Counted from the first letter of the stretch, positions 1 through 9,883 are shown. The stretch: 64,000 nucleotides of DNA from an uncultured Gammaproteobacteria bacterium (GCA_913060975.1 CAJXVC010000005.1:62001-126000); one strand, 5' to 3'. Notes: generated by a model from the letters alone, not told the origin. Translations and numbers: made by a program.

Positions 1-1
1 G

Positions 2-592
2 CTAATCGACAGCTCGGCGAGCATGCTCGATAGCACGCTGGTCAATATCATCCGAACGCGTAACATGCCGGATGATCGTAAGCGCGCCGCGCCAAAATGG
101 CAACGGGTTGTCAGAACAGTGGATTGGGTCAGCACCCAGCTGCCGGTGACCAGCCAGTATCAGATATGGGAGTTTGCCGACGACACGGCCAGTGTTATTC
201 CCGGCATGGAAATGGATCGCTGGCTGGAAGTGGCGGATCGCAGTCAACTTAATGAGGCCATGGATGCCGTGCGGCAGTTGGTACCGAATAATGGCACCAA
301 CCTGCAGCAGGTTTTTCAGGCGGTGGCGAATATGTCACCAATGCCTGACAACATCTTTCTCATTACCGATGGCCTGCCGACGCTGAATGGGCGTAACAGC
401 TCGGCCAACACGATTTCGCCACGCGACCGGCTGGCGCTGTTTGAAGGGGCGGTTGAAGCACTTCCCCAGGGTATTCCGGTCAATGTGATTATGATGCCCT
501 TGGAAGGCGACCCGAGTGCGTCGGCGGCTTATTGGCAACTGGCACAGTATTCGCAAGGATCATTTCTGACGCCATCGAAAGATTGGCCTTAG
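2..592 (+). CDS. VWA-domain protein (5' end outside window)
   Basis: The reading frame is open from the first bases of the window, so the start codon lies upstream and only the C-terminal 196 residues are seen. They form a von Willebrand factor A domain. The frame opens on a D-S-S-A-S MIDAS motif, has a G-T-N segment near the expected MIDAS threonine, and has L-I-T-D-G for the last metal ligand. VWA domains bind ligands or partner proteins through a divalent cation. The next gene also encodes a VWA protein 64 nt downstream on the same strand, which suggests the two act together. Function is otherwise unknown. The family call is firm; the role is not. Confidence 0.8.
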   Translation, partial: LIDSSASMLDSTLVNIIRTRNMPDDRKRAAPKWQRVVRTVDWVSTQLPVTSQYQIWEFADDTASVIPGMEMDRWLEVADRSQLNEAMDAVRQLVPNNGTNLQQVFQAVANMSPMPDNIFLITDGLPTLNGRNSSANTISPRDRLALFEGAVEALPQGIPVNVIMMPLEGDPSASAAYWQLAQYSQGSFLTPSKDWP

Positions 593-656
593 TCGTATAG
601 ATTGGTAGCACAATTACTAAATTGGAAATGCAGGTTATCAGGAGATGCAATAAGTC

Positions 657-1664
657 ATGAGGCGTAAAAAGGATCGCGAAACAGATTCTTTTACCGTGTC
701 CTTTTTGGACGTGGCCTCCTGTGGTTTTGGTGCCATGATCATTTTGTTGATGATCACCAAGACCTCGGCCCCTATTACTATCGATTTTACAGAAGTGACG
801 CCGGAAACCACGGTCTCGGAATTACAGGAACAATTGTTTGCGATCCGTGGCGAGTCCACCATTCTCAATCGCGAACTGAATGCGAAACGCGAACAGTTAT
901 CATCACTGCAAGAACGCGTGGCGCGATTGCGTCGCGATCTGAATGACGTGCGTGGTCAGTACAACGCGTCAAGACAAATGGCAGAAGACACGACGAACGA
1001 GCTGGGCGAATTGCGGCTGGCACGGCAGTCCATGACAGCAGAGATGCAGCGTTTACTCGCCAATACAGTCGCACCGGAGAACAATGCCGTTGGCGGTATT
1101 CCGGTGGACAGCGAATACATCATTTTTGTCATCGATACTTCGGGCAGTATGTACAACAACCCGAGTTGGAACAAAATGCTGCAAGTGATTGATGACACTC
1201 TGGATGTCTATCCGGAAGTGAAAGGCATACAAGTCATGAACGACATGGGCGACTACATGTTCGACTCCTATCGTGGTGACTGGATCGCCGATACGCCTTC
1301 GCTAAGAAATCGCATTCTGTCGACCTTGCGTACCTGGAATCCGTACAGCAATAGTAGCCCTGTAGAAGGTGTGACACGGGCTATTAACACTTTCTATTCG
1401 CCAGACAAGAAAATCAGTATTTACGTGTTGGGGGACGACTTTCAGCCCGGCGGTTCCATTCAGAATGTCTTGCAGACGATTGACCGCATCAACGTCGAGG
1501 ACGAAAATGGTAACAGGCTGGTGCGTATCCACGGCATAGGCTTTCCAACCATTTTTGCTGGTCCTCAACGATTTCAGCAAAGCGTTTATCGATATGCGAC
1601 CCTTATGCGGGAGATGACGCAGCGAAATGGTGGTACATTTGTCGGGTTGAACGATTACCGTTAA
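657..1664 (+). CDS. Membrane-anchored coiled-coil VWA-domain protein
   Basis: This is a 335-residue protein. A short charged N-terminus is followed by one hydrophobic segment (about residues 15-35, F-L-D-V-A-S-C-G-F-G-A then I-I-L-L-M-I). Next comes a Gln/Arg/Glu-rich coiled coil (about residues 55-130), then a C-terminal VWA domain with F-V-I-D-T-S-G-S-M at about residue 158 and a later G-D-D metal ligand. The N-terminal pattern is common in proteobacterial membrane-tethered VWA proteins. An AGGAG lies 12 nt before the ATG. The upstream VWA gene and the two lipoprotein genes downstream suggest an envelope complex. No enzymatic activity is implied by the sequence. Confidence 0.8.
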   Translation: MRRKKDRETDSFTVSFLDVASCGFGAMIILLMITKTSAPITIDFTEVTPETTVSELQEQLFAIRGESTILNRELNAKREQLSSLQERVARLRRDLNDVRGQYNASRQMAEDTTNELGELRLARQSMTAEMQRLLANTVAPENNAVGGIPVDSEYIIFVIDTSGSMYNNPSWNKMLQVIDDTLDVYPEVKGIQVMNDMGDYMFDSYRGDWIADTPSLRNRILSTLRTWNPYSNSSPVEGVTRAINTFYSPDKKISIYVLGDDFQPGGSIQNVLQTIDRINVEDENGNRLVRIHGIGFPTIFAGPQRFQQSVYRYATLMREMTQRNGGTFVGLNDYR

Positions 1665-1700
1665 TCAGCAGGGATCAAGCACTCTTTAGCAGGTCAGATT

Positions 1701-2351
1701 ATGACAAACAGAATCAGCAGCATTACAAACCGCTTGCGGTCGAACAGCGCCAAACTTTGTGTTGGACTGCTGGCTGTGCTGTTAAGCAGTTGTGGCGTCA
1801 ACAACGTTGTTATCGAAGGCAACTTTCCGACTCCGAATATTACCAAGATGCCCGTCACAGTGGCGGTCTATTATGATGACGCGTTACGCGATTTTTCCTA
1901 TATCGAGTATTCCGAAACCGGGCAGGAGGAATACAATATTGAAAGCGGGGTCTCCCACATCGAGTTGTTCAATGCCATTCTGCCGGCCATGTTTGAAAAC
2001 GTCGTTACGGTTAGCAGTTTGGAAGAAGCTGAGAGCCGAAATGTAGATGCCGTATTCGCACCGGCCATTGAAGAGTTTCAATTGGCACTGCCGGCCAAAA
2101 CCAAACTGGATGTCTACGAAGTCTGGATCAAATACAACATGCGTTTGTTATCCGCCGAAGGTGACTACATCGCTGACTGGGTGTTGACCTCTTACGGCAA
2201 AACACCAACCGAAAACTTTCGTTCTACTGAAGCAGCAATTAATGATGCTGCCATTGTCGCTCTGCGCGACCTGGCTTCCAGCTTTTCATTGAGCTTCGGC
2301 CAGGTCCCGGAAGTGCGAGACTGGCTGGATTCCCGGGCGACTCGGTCGTGA
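1701..2351 (+). CDS. Putative lipoprotein
   Basis: This is a 216-residue protein with a type II signal peptide. A basic N-terminus and a hydrophobic core end in L-L-S-S-C, so Cys31 would be lipidated. I do not recognise the mature domain. It is a mixed alpha/beta protein with no obvious catalytic motif, and it has segments on bacterial stress-type behaviour such as V-A-V-Y-Y-D-D-A-L. It starts 36 nt after the VWA gene and is followed 13 nt later by a second lipoprotein, so the four genes are probably co-transcribed. A structural or partner role in an outer-membrane or periplasmic complex is an inference from context only. Confidence 0.7.
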   Translation: MTNRISSITNRLRSNSAKLCVGLLAVLLSSCGVNNVVIEGNFPTPNITKMPVTVAVYYDDALRDFSYIEYSETGQEEYNIESGVSHIELFNAILPAMFENVVTVSSLEEAESRNVDAVFAPAIEEFQLALPAKTKLDVYEVWIKYNMRLLSAEGDYIADWVLTSYGKTPTENFRSTEAAINDAAIVALRDLASSFSLSFGQVPEVRDWLDSRATRS

Positions 2352-2364
2352 TTTGAGGTTAGTT

Positions 2365-3042
2365 ATGAATGCTCCTCTTGGATGGTCAGATTTAAAGCTC
2401 GCTGCGTACGCAATATTGTTTGTGGGCCTGCTGGCGTCATGTACCAGCACGACGGTTGATGAATTTCGCCGTGCAGAAACAGGCATCGAAAGCCACGAGT
2501 CCGTGGTCATTCTCGGCCGTCGTCAGGCGAGTGACTATGAAACCCGATCTGAATTTGTCGAATGCGTGGGTGAGCGAATGGCGCGTGGCGACAACGCATT
2601 AAGCGTCATCCCCGAGCAAGAATTTATCGACGCCATGTTTCCCTGGTTCGAACCACGAACCGCTCCTTTGCGCACCCGTGACCTCGAACAGTTAATGACC
2701 GAAGACGTGGTCGCTGCCAAGATGAATGAATTTGGCGTGCGTTATATTGTCTGGGTCGATGGTTTTACTGAAACAACCGATCGTGCCGGTTCGATTTCCT
2801 GCACTATTGGCCCAGGTGGCGGCGGCTGCTTTGGCTTTGGTACCTGGGAAGACGATGCGAATTTTGATGCCCGGGTTTGGGATGTGGGATCTCTGACCAA
2901 TGTCGGCACAATCAATACGGATGCGTCCGGACAATCTTATCTGCCAGCGTTAGTTGTACCTATTCCGTTGATCGCGAGAGTTGAGGCGAATGCCTGTAGT
3001 CGACTGGCGAATCAGCTTAAGCAATTTGTTAATGGCAGCTAG
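2365..3042 (+). CDS. Putative lipoprotein
   Basis: The ATG at 2365 is preferred over the upstream in-frame TTG at 2353 because GAGG sits 6 nt before it. The product is 225 residues with a lipobox L-L-A-S-C (Cys26). The mature part has a Gly/Cys-rich stretch (C-T-I-G-P-G-G-G-G-C-F-G-F-G) in the middle, which may form a disulfide. No known family is recognised. It is the second of two adjacent lipoproteins between VWA proteins and an M48 protease, which supports a shared envelope function but does not define it. Confidence 0.68.
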   Translation: MNAPLGWSDLKLAAYAILFVGLLASCTSTTVDEFRRAETGIESHESVVILGRRQASDYETRSEFVECVGERMARGDNALSVIPEQEFIDAMFPWFEPRTAPLRTRDLEQLMTEDVVAAKMNEFGVRYIVWVDGFTETTDRAGSISCTIGPGGGGCFGFGTWEDDANFDARVWDVGSLTNVGTINTDASGQSYLPALVVPIPLIARVEANACSRLANQLKQFVNGS

Positions 3043-3085
3043 TCCTTCGCGAGCAAGCTGCCCCTAATTAAAGACAGGTGGCACT

Positions 3086-4603
3086 ATGAAATCTCCGGTT
3101 CGACAGTCTTTAGCCGAAACTACTGCTGTTTTGCCCTCGGCCAGAACTTACCAGCTTGGCATTCTGGCCTTGCTTCTGCTTTTCGTGTTGTCTTCCTGCG
3201 CCGTGAATCCGGCAACGGGCGGCGCTAATCTCGTCTTGATGTCGGAAAACCGCGAGAAAGAAATCGGGGCTGAAGAGCACGAAAAAATTCTTGCCAGCAT
3301 GCCGATGTACGAAGACGAAGAGTTGTTGGCCTACCTTAGAGAAGTGGGAAATCGGCTGGCGCTGGCGAGCCACCGACCGGATCTCGAATATCAATTCTTC
3401 ATAATAGACAGCCCCGACATCAATGCGATGGCACTCCCGGGTGGTTACGTCTATGTGAATCGTGGCCTACTCACCTTTATGAATACCGAGGCGCAACTGG
3501 CGGCGGTTATCTCTCATGAAATAGGCCACATCACAGCCCGTCATGCTGTGCAGCAACAAGCGCGCGGCGCACTCGCCAACGCGGCGTCGACAGTCGGTGG
3601 CTTTGTCACAGCGGTTGCCACTGGCAGCGGTTATGCGGGTTCGCAAATCTCACAGGTCGCATCTATCTGGGCGCAAACCGGATTGAGCGGCTTCGGCCGG
3701 GAAGCCGAACTGGAAGCTGACAGTTTAGGCGCTGAGTATCTGCGGGAAGCTGGTTATGATCCTTCGGCAATGATTGATGTCGTCACTGTGCTGAAGAATC
3801 AGGAAGACTTCAATCGCCGGGTCCAGGGCAACCGTGCCAGCTATCATGGACTGTTTGCAACCCACCCTCGTAATGACACCCGATTACAGGAAGCCATCGC
3901 TTCGGTTGGTCAATTGGAGCAGGGCGAGATCACCCAGACTGACGACGCCAAGTTTCGCGATCACATCAATGGTTTGATCGTCGGCGAGAGCAATGCCGCG
4001 CGACAGACCGACACCCGCAATCGTTACTATCAGAATTTGATGGGCTATACCGTGGTCTTTCCGGATGAATGGGAAGTGTCGGAAACACCGACAACGGTAA
4101 CGGCGGTCAAACCTGATGCAGGCAGCATGCGTATAGCGGCGCAACGGGCCCAGAGCAATATTGCTCCGCGCGATTACATTCGTGATGAAATGGGCATTAC
4201 CAATCTGCAAAAATCTGAACCGTTACAGCAATACGGGTTGGTTGGGCATACCGGCATGGTTACTGACCCGGCAACTGGCAACGCTCAGCGACTGGCGGTG
4301 ATTTATTTCGGGCCGCGAGTATTTACACTGCGCGCAGACATTTCCAGTGCTGATAATGTTGACGAGCTTGACGATATCGCCCTGCAGTCAATTCGCTCTT
4401 TTCGTCCAATTCAGCGTGGCGAGCTGGCTACCGGGTCTGAACCAAAGATACGTTACGTGCAAGCCAGCCAGTTCTTCGATTTTGCTGTTGTGGCACAACA
4501 GAGCCCTATTGCCAATTATCCTGAAGCCACTCTGCGACTCCTCAATGGCTATTACCCGTCGGGTCAGCCTAACGAGGGAGATTGGGTTAAACTGGTCGAG
4601 TAA
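3086..4603 (+). CDS. M48-family zinc metalloprotease lipoprotein
   Basis: This is a 505-residue lipoprotein (lipobox L-S-S-C, Cys38) with a Peptidase_M48 domain. The zinc site H-E-I-G-H lies at residues 144-148, and the third ligand is probably Glu210 in the E-L-E-A-D motif. Family members such as BepA and LoiP degrade or assist assembly of outer-membrane proteins. Unlike BepA, the C-terminal 200 residues here are not obviously TPR. They end in a segment containing Y-P-E-A-T-L-R-L-L-N-G-Y-Y-P that resembles a small peptidoglycan- or protein-binding module. It follows the lipoprotein genes by 43 nt and may be the protease arm of that cluster. The active site appears intact. Confidence 0.88.
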   Translation: MKSPVRQSLAETTAVLPSARTYQLGILALLLLFVLSSCAVNPATGGANLVLMSENREKEIGAEEHEKILASMPMYEDEELLAYLREVGNRLALASHRPDLEYQFFIIDSPDINAMALPGGYVYVNRGLLTFMNTEAQLAAVISHEIGHITARHAVQQQARGALANAASTVGGFVTAVATGSGYAGSQISQVASIWAQTGLSGFGREAELEADSLGAEYLREAGYDPSAMIDVVTVLKNQEDFNRRVQGNRASYHGLFATHPRNDTRLQEAIASVGQLEQGEITQTDDAKFRDHINGLIVGESNAARQTDTRNRYYQNLMGYTVVFPDEWEVSETPTTVTAVKPDAGSMRIAAQRAQSNIAPRDYIRDEMGITNLQKSEPLQQYGLVGHTGMVTDPATGNAQRLAVIYFGPRVFTLRADISSADNVDELDDIALQSIRSFRPIQRGELATGSEPKIRYVQASQFFDFAVVAQQSPIANYPEATLRLLNGYYPSGQPNEGDWVKLVE

Positions 4604-4775
4604 GCGTTTCAACACCAATCTGGTTGAACCGCGTTGTTAATGCGGGAAAACCTTGAAATACCTCACTTTATTAGTACTCCTTATCTGCTCCGGTGTTTGT
4701 TTTTAGCCGGGGCAGAGTTACACTTGTTGATCATTCAGTGTTGCCTGCTGCAGGCTCCAGACTCGCGAGATCCCC

Positions 4776-6569
4776 ATGGCTGTCGTCACACCTGCTACCA
4801 AACCCGCTAGTCGAGCAAATACTCCGCTTGATCTGCGTGATTTTCTCGAAGGGTTGCTAGCCGACAAGCGCATAGAGCAGGCTGACTACGATTACGCAGT
4901 CGCAAACCATCGTGCGGCTGAACATCGCGACAAACATATTCTGCACTATATTGCCGATTTGGGCTTCGACGACAAGTTATCGAATGGCAAGAAGCTCGAC
5001 ATCGAGTCATTGACTCGGGCACTGAGCAAGCAATGCGGGCAAGAATATTTTCGTATCGATCCGCTCAAGGTTGACGTCGCCAATGTCACTCTGGTGATGG
5101 ACCACAAGTTTTCCCAGCGGCATCAAATCCTGTGTGTTGAAGAATCTGAACATGAAGTCATCATTGCCAGTGCTGAGCCTTATATGGATTCGTGGGTTTC
5201 AGTACTTGAACACACGTCCCAGAAAAATATAAAACGTGTAGTTGCCAACCCTCTTGATATAAAGCGACTCACTACAGAGTTTTACAGTGTCTCCCGATCG
5301 ATTCGTGGAGCGAGCCGTGGCAGTGTCGTTGGCAAGGGCATCGGTAACCTCGAGCAGATGTTGGAGCTTGGGCAATTAAAGGACCCGGAAGCCAACGATC
5401 AACACATCGTCAATGTTGTCGATTGGTTGCTGCAATATGCTTTTGAGCAGCGAGCCAGCGATATTCATATTGAACCACGGCGAGAGCAAGGGACTATTCG
5501 ATTTCGCATCGATGGCGTTCTGCATACTGTTTACGCATTACCTATGCAGGCCCTGAGTGCCGTTACCAGTCGTCTGAAAATCCTTGGCAGAATGAACGTT
5601 GCCGAGAAGCGCCGGCCCCAGGATGGCCGCATAAAGACCAAGAGTCCCCAGGGCAATGAGATTGAGCTGCGACTTTCGACACTACCAACTGCGTTTGGCG
5701 AAAAGTTGGTGATGCGGATATTCGACCCGGAAGTGTTGCTCAAGCCTTTTCGAGAGTTGGGGCTTGCCAGTGAGGACTTGCAACGCTGGAACAAGATCAT
5801 CAGTAATAATCACGGTATTGTGATCATCACGGGGCCAACCGGAAGCGGCAAAACCACGACTCTGTACTCGACGTTGAAGACACTCGCCACTGAAGAAGTG
5901 AACGTGTGTACCATCGAAGACCCGATTGAGATGGTCGAAGACAGTTTCAACCAGATGCAAGTGCAGGAAAACATTGATCTGAATTTTGCCGATGGCGTGA
6001 AAGCGCTCCTGCGACAGGACCCGGACATCATTATGATCGGAGAGGTCAGAGATTTGGCGACTGCCGAGATGGCGATACAAGCAGCGCTGACGGGACATCT
6101 GGTTTTCACCACACTACACACCAATGATGCACCGTCGGCCATTACCCGACTGCTGGAGCTGGGCGTACCCCCTTATCTTCTCAAGGCGACCGTGGTGGGC
6201 GTGATGGCACAACGACTGGTACGGGTGCTTTGCCCTCACTGCCGTGAACCGGCCAATCTGGACCCGGAAGCATGGGAAACCGTGACTGCCCCGTGGAAAG
6301 CCAAGTTGCCGGGCAAAGCGCACGCCGCGCCGGGCTGTCTGGAATGCCGGGAAACCGGATTCATGGGCAGAGAAGGCATTTATGAAGTCATGCCCTTCTC
6401 GGAGTCTTTGCAGCAATTGGCTGACGACAAATCCAATCTTCCTGATCTGCGGCGCCAGGCATACAAGGATGGTATGCTGAGTCTACGCATGAGCGGCGCT
6501 CAAAAAGTGGCTTCCGGCATGACGACGATCAACGAGGTATTGCGAGTGACACCGGATACCCGCAGTTGA
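4776..6569 (+). CDS. GspE/PilB-type secretion ATPase
   Basis: This is a 597-residue cytoplasmic ATPase that would power type II secretion or type IV pilus-like assembly. An N-terminal T2SS-E N-domain (about residues 1-170) is followed by the hexameric ATPase core. The core has Walker A G-P-T-G-S-G-K-T-T (about residue 350), an Asp box, Walker B I-I-M-I-G-E-V-R-D and a His box T-T-L-H-T-N-D. Near residue 490 a CxxC...CxxC zinc module (C-P-H-C, then C-L-E-C) is present, as in GspE and PilB. No other secretion or pilus genes lie nearby, so which machine it serves cannot be decided here. The genes on either side are unrelated in function. Confidence 0.88.
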   Translation: MAVVTPATKPASRANTPLDLRDFLEGLLADKRIEQADYDYAVANHRAAEHRDKHILHYIADLGFDDKLSNGKKLDIESLTRALSKQCGQEYFRIDPLKVDVANVTLVMDHKFSQRHQILCVEESEHEVIIASAEPYMDSWVSVLEHTSQKNIKRVVANPLDIKRLTTEFYSVSRSIRGASRGSVVGKGIGNLEQMLELGQLKDPEANDQHIVNVVDWLLQYAFEQRASDIHIEPRREQGTIRFRIDGVLHTVYALPMQALSAVTSRLKILGRMNVAEKRRPQDGRIKTKSPQGNEIELRLSTLPTAFGEKLVMRIFDPEVLLKPFRELGLASEDLQRWNKIISNNHGIVIITGPTGSGKTTTLYSTLKTLATEEVNVCTIEDPIEMVEDSFNQMQVQENIDLNFADGVKALLRQDPDIIMIGEVRDLATAEMAIQAALTGHLVFTTLHTNDAPSAITRLLELGVPPYLLKATVVGVMAQRLVRVLCPHCREPANLDPEAWETVTAPWKAKLPGKAHAAPGCLECRETGFMGREGIYEVMPFSESLQQLADDKSNLPDLRRQAYKDGMLSLRMSGAQKVASGMTTINEVLRVTPDTRS

Positions 6570-6627
6570 TCGCCAGACGCAGCGACTCTCGCGCCGAATT
6601 CTCAAACTGCAACATGGCACACATAAC

Positions 6628-7665
6628 TTGCAAGCTCAGGATAAACCAAAGTATCTGATTATTGGCCCTTCTTGGGTTGGCGATATGGTCATGTCCCAGT
6701 CGCTCTACAAGGTACTTCGCCAACGGCACAGCGAATGCGATATCACTGTAATGGCCCCCGCCTGGACGCAACCGCTCCTTGAGCGGATGCCGGAAGTCAG
6801 TCAAAGCATGGCGCTGGACCTGCAACACGGCGAATTGAATCTTGGCAAGCGCAAGGAGATCGGCAGAAGTCTGCGTGATGCAGGTTTTACCGATGCGATA
6901 GTTCTGCCCAATTCTCTCAAATCTGCGCTGATTCCATTTCATGCTGGCATACGCCGACGTGTGGGTTGGCGGGGTGAGATGCGCTATTTCTTGCTCAATG
7001 ATTGTCGCCGGCTGAATAAAGCGGCTTTTCCATTAATGGTTCAGCGCTTTGCTGCGCTCGGTACAGCAAGCGCGCATCGCCCGCCGGAGGATATTCCGCG
7101 CCCAAGTCTTGTGACGAGCTTCGATCAGATTCATCAGGCCCGAGAGAAGCTTGGCCTGCAGTCATTGTCTCGGGTCCTGGCTTTGTGTCCGGGCGCTGAA
7201 TTTGGCAGTTCCAAACAATGGCCTGCTGAGCACTATGCTGCGCTGAGTAACTACCTGCTTCGGGCGGGTTGGCAGGTCTGGATATTCGGTTCTGACAACG
7301 ACAGCCTGATGGCGGAAGCTATTATGGCCGACATAGATGACGAACAGCGAGAGCGTTGTCAGGATCTGACTGGCAAGACGTCACTTGGAGAGGCAATCGA
7401 CTTACTGTCACAAGCAGAGTGCGTCGTGAGTAATGATTCCGGGCTAATGCATATCGCCGCGGCGTTGGGTAAACCGATAGTTGCCTTATTCGGTTCTACG
7501 TCACCGGAATTTACCCCGCCACTGACAGACAAGGTAAAATTATTGTCGACTCAAATTGAGTGCCGACCGTGTTTCAAGCGAGAATGCCCTTACGGCCACA
7601 AGCGCTGCTTGACCGAAATAAAACCCGAACAGGCAGTGGCTGCTATTCACGAATTGGCGTTATAA
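6628..7665 (+). CDS. waaF: ADP-heptose:LPS heptosyltransferase II
   Basis: This enzyme adds the second L-glycero-D-manno-heptose to the LPS inner core at the cytoplasmic face of the inner membrane. The 345-residue product is a family GT9 protein with the typical N-terminal I-G-P-S-W-V-G-D-M-V-M-S-Q. It also has the C-terminal N-D-S-G-L-M-H-I-A-A-A nucleotide-sugar motif and the C-R-P-C-F-K-R-E-C-P cysteine segment near the end. The start is probably TTG at 6628, because the conserved start region begins a few residues later; the nearby ATG at 6614 is out of frame. It heads an operon with waaC, waaG and a carbamoyltransferase. Confidence 0.92.
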   Translation: MQAQDKPKYLIIGPSWVGDMVMSQSLYKVLRQRHSECDITVMAPAWTQPLLERMPEVSQSMALDLQHGELNLGKRKEIGRSLRDAGFTDAIVLPNSLKSALIPFHAGIRRRVGWRGEMRYFLLNDCRRLNKAAFPLMVQRFAALGTASAHRPPEDIPRPSLVTSFDQIHQAREKLGLQSLSRVLALCPGAEFGSSKQWPAEHYAALSNYLLRAGWQVWIFGSDNDSLMAEAIMADIDDEQRERCQDLTGKTSLGEAIDLLSQAECVVSNDSGLMHIAAALGKPIVALFGSTSPEFTPPLTDKVKLLSTQIECRPCFKRECPYGHKRCLTEIKPEQAVAAIHELAL

Positions 7666-7684
7666 CAAGAAGGATTTAAACCCG

Positions 7685-8743
7685 TTGCGAGTATTGATAG
7701 TCAAAGTCTCATCGCTTGGAGACATTATTCACACACTTCCTGCTGTCACGGACGCCAAGCGTGCACACCCCGATCTACAGTTTGATTGGGTAGTCGAAGA
7801 GAATTTTACGGAAGTCCCTGCCTGGCACCCGGCGATCGACAAGGTGATTCCGGTTGCTATCCGGCGCTGGCGGCGCAACATCGTGCGGACATACATGAAC
7901 CATGAGATCCGCACATTCAAACAGGCGCTGCAGGGCGTTCACTATGATCTGGTCATTGATGCTCAGGGTCTTATCAAGAGCGGCATTATCTCGCGCCTGT
8001 CTCGCGGTCTGACCATTGGCCTGAGCAATCGCACCATCCGTGAACCACTGGCGACTTTATTCTACAACAAGGTTTACTCGGTACCCTGGTCAGAACATGC
8101 CGTCGATCGTGTACGCCAGCTTTTCGCCCGTGCGTTAAAATATCACTATGACAAAGACTCAATTGACTATGGCATCGATGTCTCTCTGATCGATTCGACA
8201 TTGAAGCCTTCAGACAATAAGCGCGTCATGTTCCTGCACGGTACAACTTGGCTTACCAAACACTGGCCAGAAGAGTATTGGTGCCAGCTAGCCCATATAG
8301 CCAAAGAAGCAGGCTATGAGATTGTTTTACCCTGGGGCACGGAGTCCGAAAAAGCGCGTGCGCAGAAGATCGCAGAGGGCAATGCCAATGCCACTGTTCT
8401 GGAAAGGCAAAATCTTACTGGCATAGCCAGAGAGATAGTTCAGTGTTCGGGTGTAATAGCAGTCGATACAGGACTGGGGCATTTGGCTGCCGCGCTGGAG
8501 AAGCCAACGGTTTCTTTGTATGGCCCAACCAACCCCGGGCTGTCGGGTACCTGTGGCAAGAACCAGTTGCATCTCAACTCCAATTTAAACTGTGCACCTT
8601 GTGTTAAAAAGGTGTGCGGTTATACGGGGCCGGGTATCAGCGATAGTTATTCCGGCAAAACGTTTCCGGTCGTTCCGCCTTGCTTTTCTACTCATCAACC
8701 TGCTGCAGTGTGGCAAAAGTTCACTGAACTGGTAAACAGTTAA
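7685..8743 (+). CDS. waaC: ADP-heptose:LPS heptosyltransferase I
   Basis: This GT9 enzyme transfers the first heptose onto Kdo2-lipid A. The 352-residue product begins with the family signature V-K-V-S-S-L-G-D-I-I-H-T-L-P and carries A-V-D-T-G-L-G-H-L-A-A-A in the C-terminal domain. The start is TTG at 7685, with an AAGGA about 8 nt upstream, and fits the usual WaaC N-terminus. It lies 19 nt after waaF and 3 nt before waaG. Its ADP-heptose donor needs HldE, which is encoded at 14.3 kb. Confidence 0.93.
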   Translation: MRVLIVKVSSLGDIIHTLPAVTDAKRAHPDLQFDWVVEENFTEVPAWHPAIDKVIPVAIRRWRRNIVRTYMNHEIRTFKQALQGVHYDLVIDAQGLIKSGIISRLSRGLTIGLSNRTIREPLATLFYNKVYSVPWSEHAVDRVRQLFARALKYHYDKDSIDYGIDVSLIDSTLKPSDNKRVMFLHGTTWLTKHWPEEYWCQLAHIAKEAGYEIVLPWGTESEKARAQKIAEGNANATVLERQNLTGIAREIVQCSGVIAVDTGLGHLAAALEKPTVSLYGPTNPGLSGTCGKNQLHLNSNLNCAPCVKKVCGYTGPGISDSYSGKTFPVVPPCFSTHQPAAVWQKFTELVNS

Positions 8744-8746
8744 GCG

Positions 8747-9883
8747 ATGCGCTTCGCTCTTTTGATACATTCTTATTTTCCCTATGGCGGTCAGCAGCGT
8801 GATTTCATGCGGATTGCCAGGGAGTGCCTGAACAGGGGCCATGAAGTTATCGTGTATGCCTTTCGCTGGGAGGGCAAGGTCCCGGAGCAGATTGAGTATG
8901 TGCCAGTGCCGATTAAAGGCCTCACCAGGCTGGCTCGATACCGTTATTTCAGTGAATGGGTCGCAGCACAGATTCAGGCTCAACCGGTAGACGCAGTCAT
9001 CGGCTTTACCAAGATGCCGGGGCTCGATATCTACTACGCGGCTGACCCTTGCTTTGTTGAGAAGGCAATCACCCAGCGTGGAGCCTACTATCAATACACC
9101 CCACGTTATTTTCATTTCAAGGATTTTGAAGAGCAGGTCTTTGGCGCCAACTGTGCGACGAAAATCCTGACACTGTCAGAACTGCAACGGCAGGACTATT
9201 TGAAGCACTATCCAGACTGTGGGAATCGCATGCTGAATTTGCCACCAGGCATATCGCCAGACCGGCAAGTACTGGAACGCAATCTTGATTGGCGCGCACA
9301 ACTGCGCAAGGACTTCGAGATCAGCGACGAGCAGTTACTGCTATTACAGGTTGGTTCCGGCTTTCGCGTGAAGGGTGTTGATCGCTCTTTGAAGGCCATT
9401 GCGGCATTGCCGCCACGTTTGCAGAGGCGTGTGCACTTTTTGGTGATTGGTCAGGACCGCGCAACACGCTTTCGCTGGCAGGCGCAGCGCCTGGGTCTGG
9501 AGCGTCAGGTTTCATTTCTGTCTGGCCGTGATGATATTCCGCATTTTTTTGCTGGCGCAGATATGTTGTTGCATCCAGCATATGAAGAGAGTGCCGGTTA
9601 TGTTTTACTGGAGGCCGCAATTGCCGGCTTACCGGTTCTAACTACAGCTACCTGTGGATACGCCGATTACGTCAAGGAAGCCGAGGCCGGCGAAATTTGT
9701 GCCCAACCGTTCAGTCAGAGTGAACTCAATTCGCGCCTGACTTCAATGTTGGAAAAACTAGGTAGCGCTTCGTGGTCAGACAATGGTCTGCGCTACGGGC
9801 GTCGCCCCGAACTCTATACTATGCCGCAAAAAGCCGTCGATTATATTGAGCAGATAGCCAGCACCAAGGAGTCGCCCGTATGA
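8747..9883 (+). CDS. waaG: LPS core glucosyltransferase WaaG, GT4 family
   Basis: This 378-residue GT-B, GT4-family enzyme transfers the first hexose of the outer core to heptose II. The N-terminal part (H-S-Y-F-P-Y-G-G-Q-Q-R-D-F) and the G-F-T-K-M-P-G-L-D-I-Y-Y segment match WaaG. The C-terminal donor site has the EX7E motif (E-E-S-A-G-Y-V-L-L-E). It is translationally coupled downstream: its stop overlaps the next start by 4 nt (ATGA). Location in the waaF-waaC operon supports the assignment. Confidence 0.92.
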   Translation: MRFALLIHSYFPYGGQQRDFMRIARECLNRGHEVIVYAFRWEGKVPEQIEYVPVPIKGLTRLARYRYFSEWVAAQIQAQPVDAVIGFTKMPGLDIYYAADPCFVEKAITQRGAYYQYTPRYFHFKDFEEQVFGANCATKILTLSELQRQDYLKHYPDCGNRMLNLPPGISPDRQVLERNLDWRAQLRKDFEISDEQLLLLQVGSGFRVKGVDRSLKAIAALPPRLQRRVHFLVIGQDRATRFRWQAQRLGLERQVSFLSGRDDIPHFFAGADMLLHPAYEESAGYVLLEAAIAGLPVLTTATCGYADYVKEAEAGEICAQPFSQSELNSRLTSMLEKLGSASWSDNGLRYGRRPELYTMPQKAVDYIEQIASTKESPV

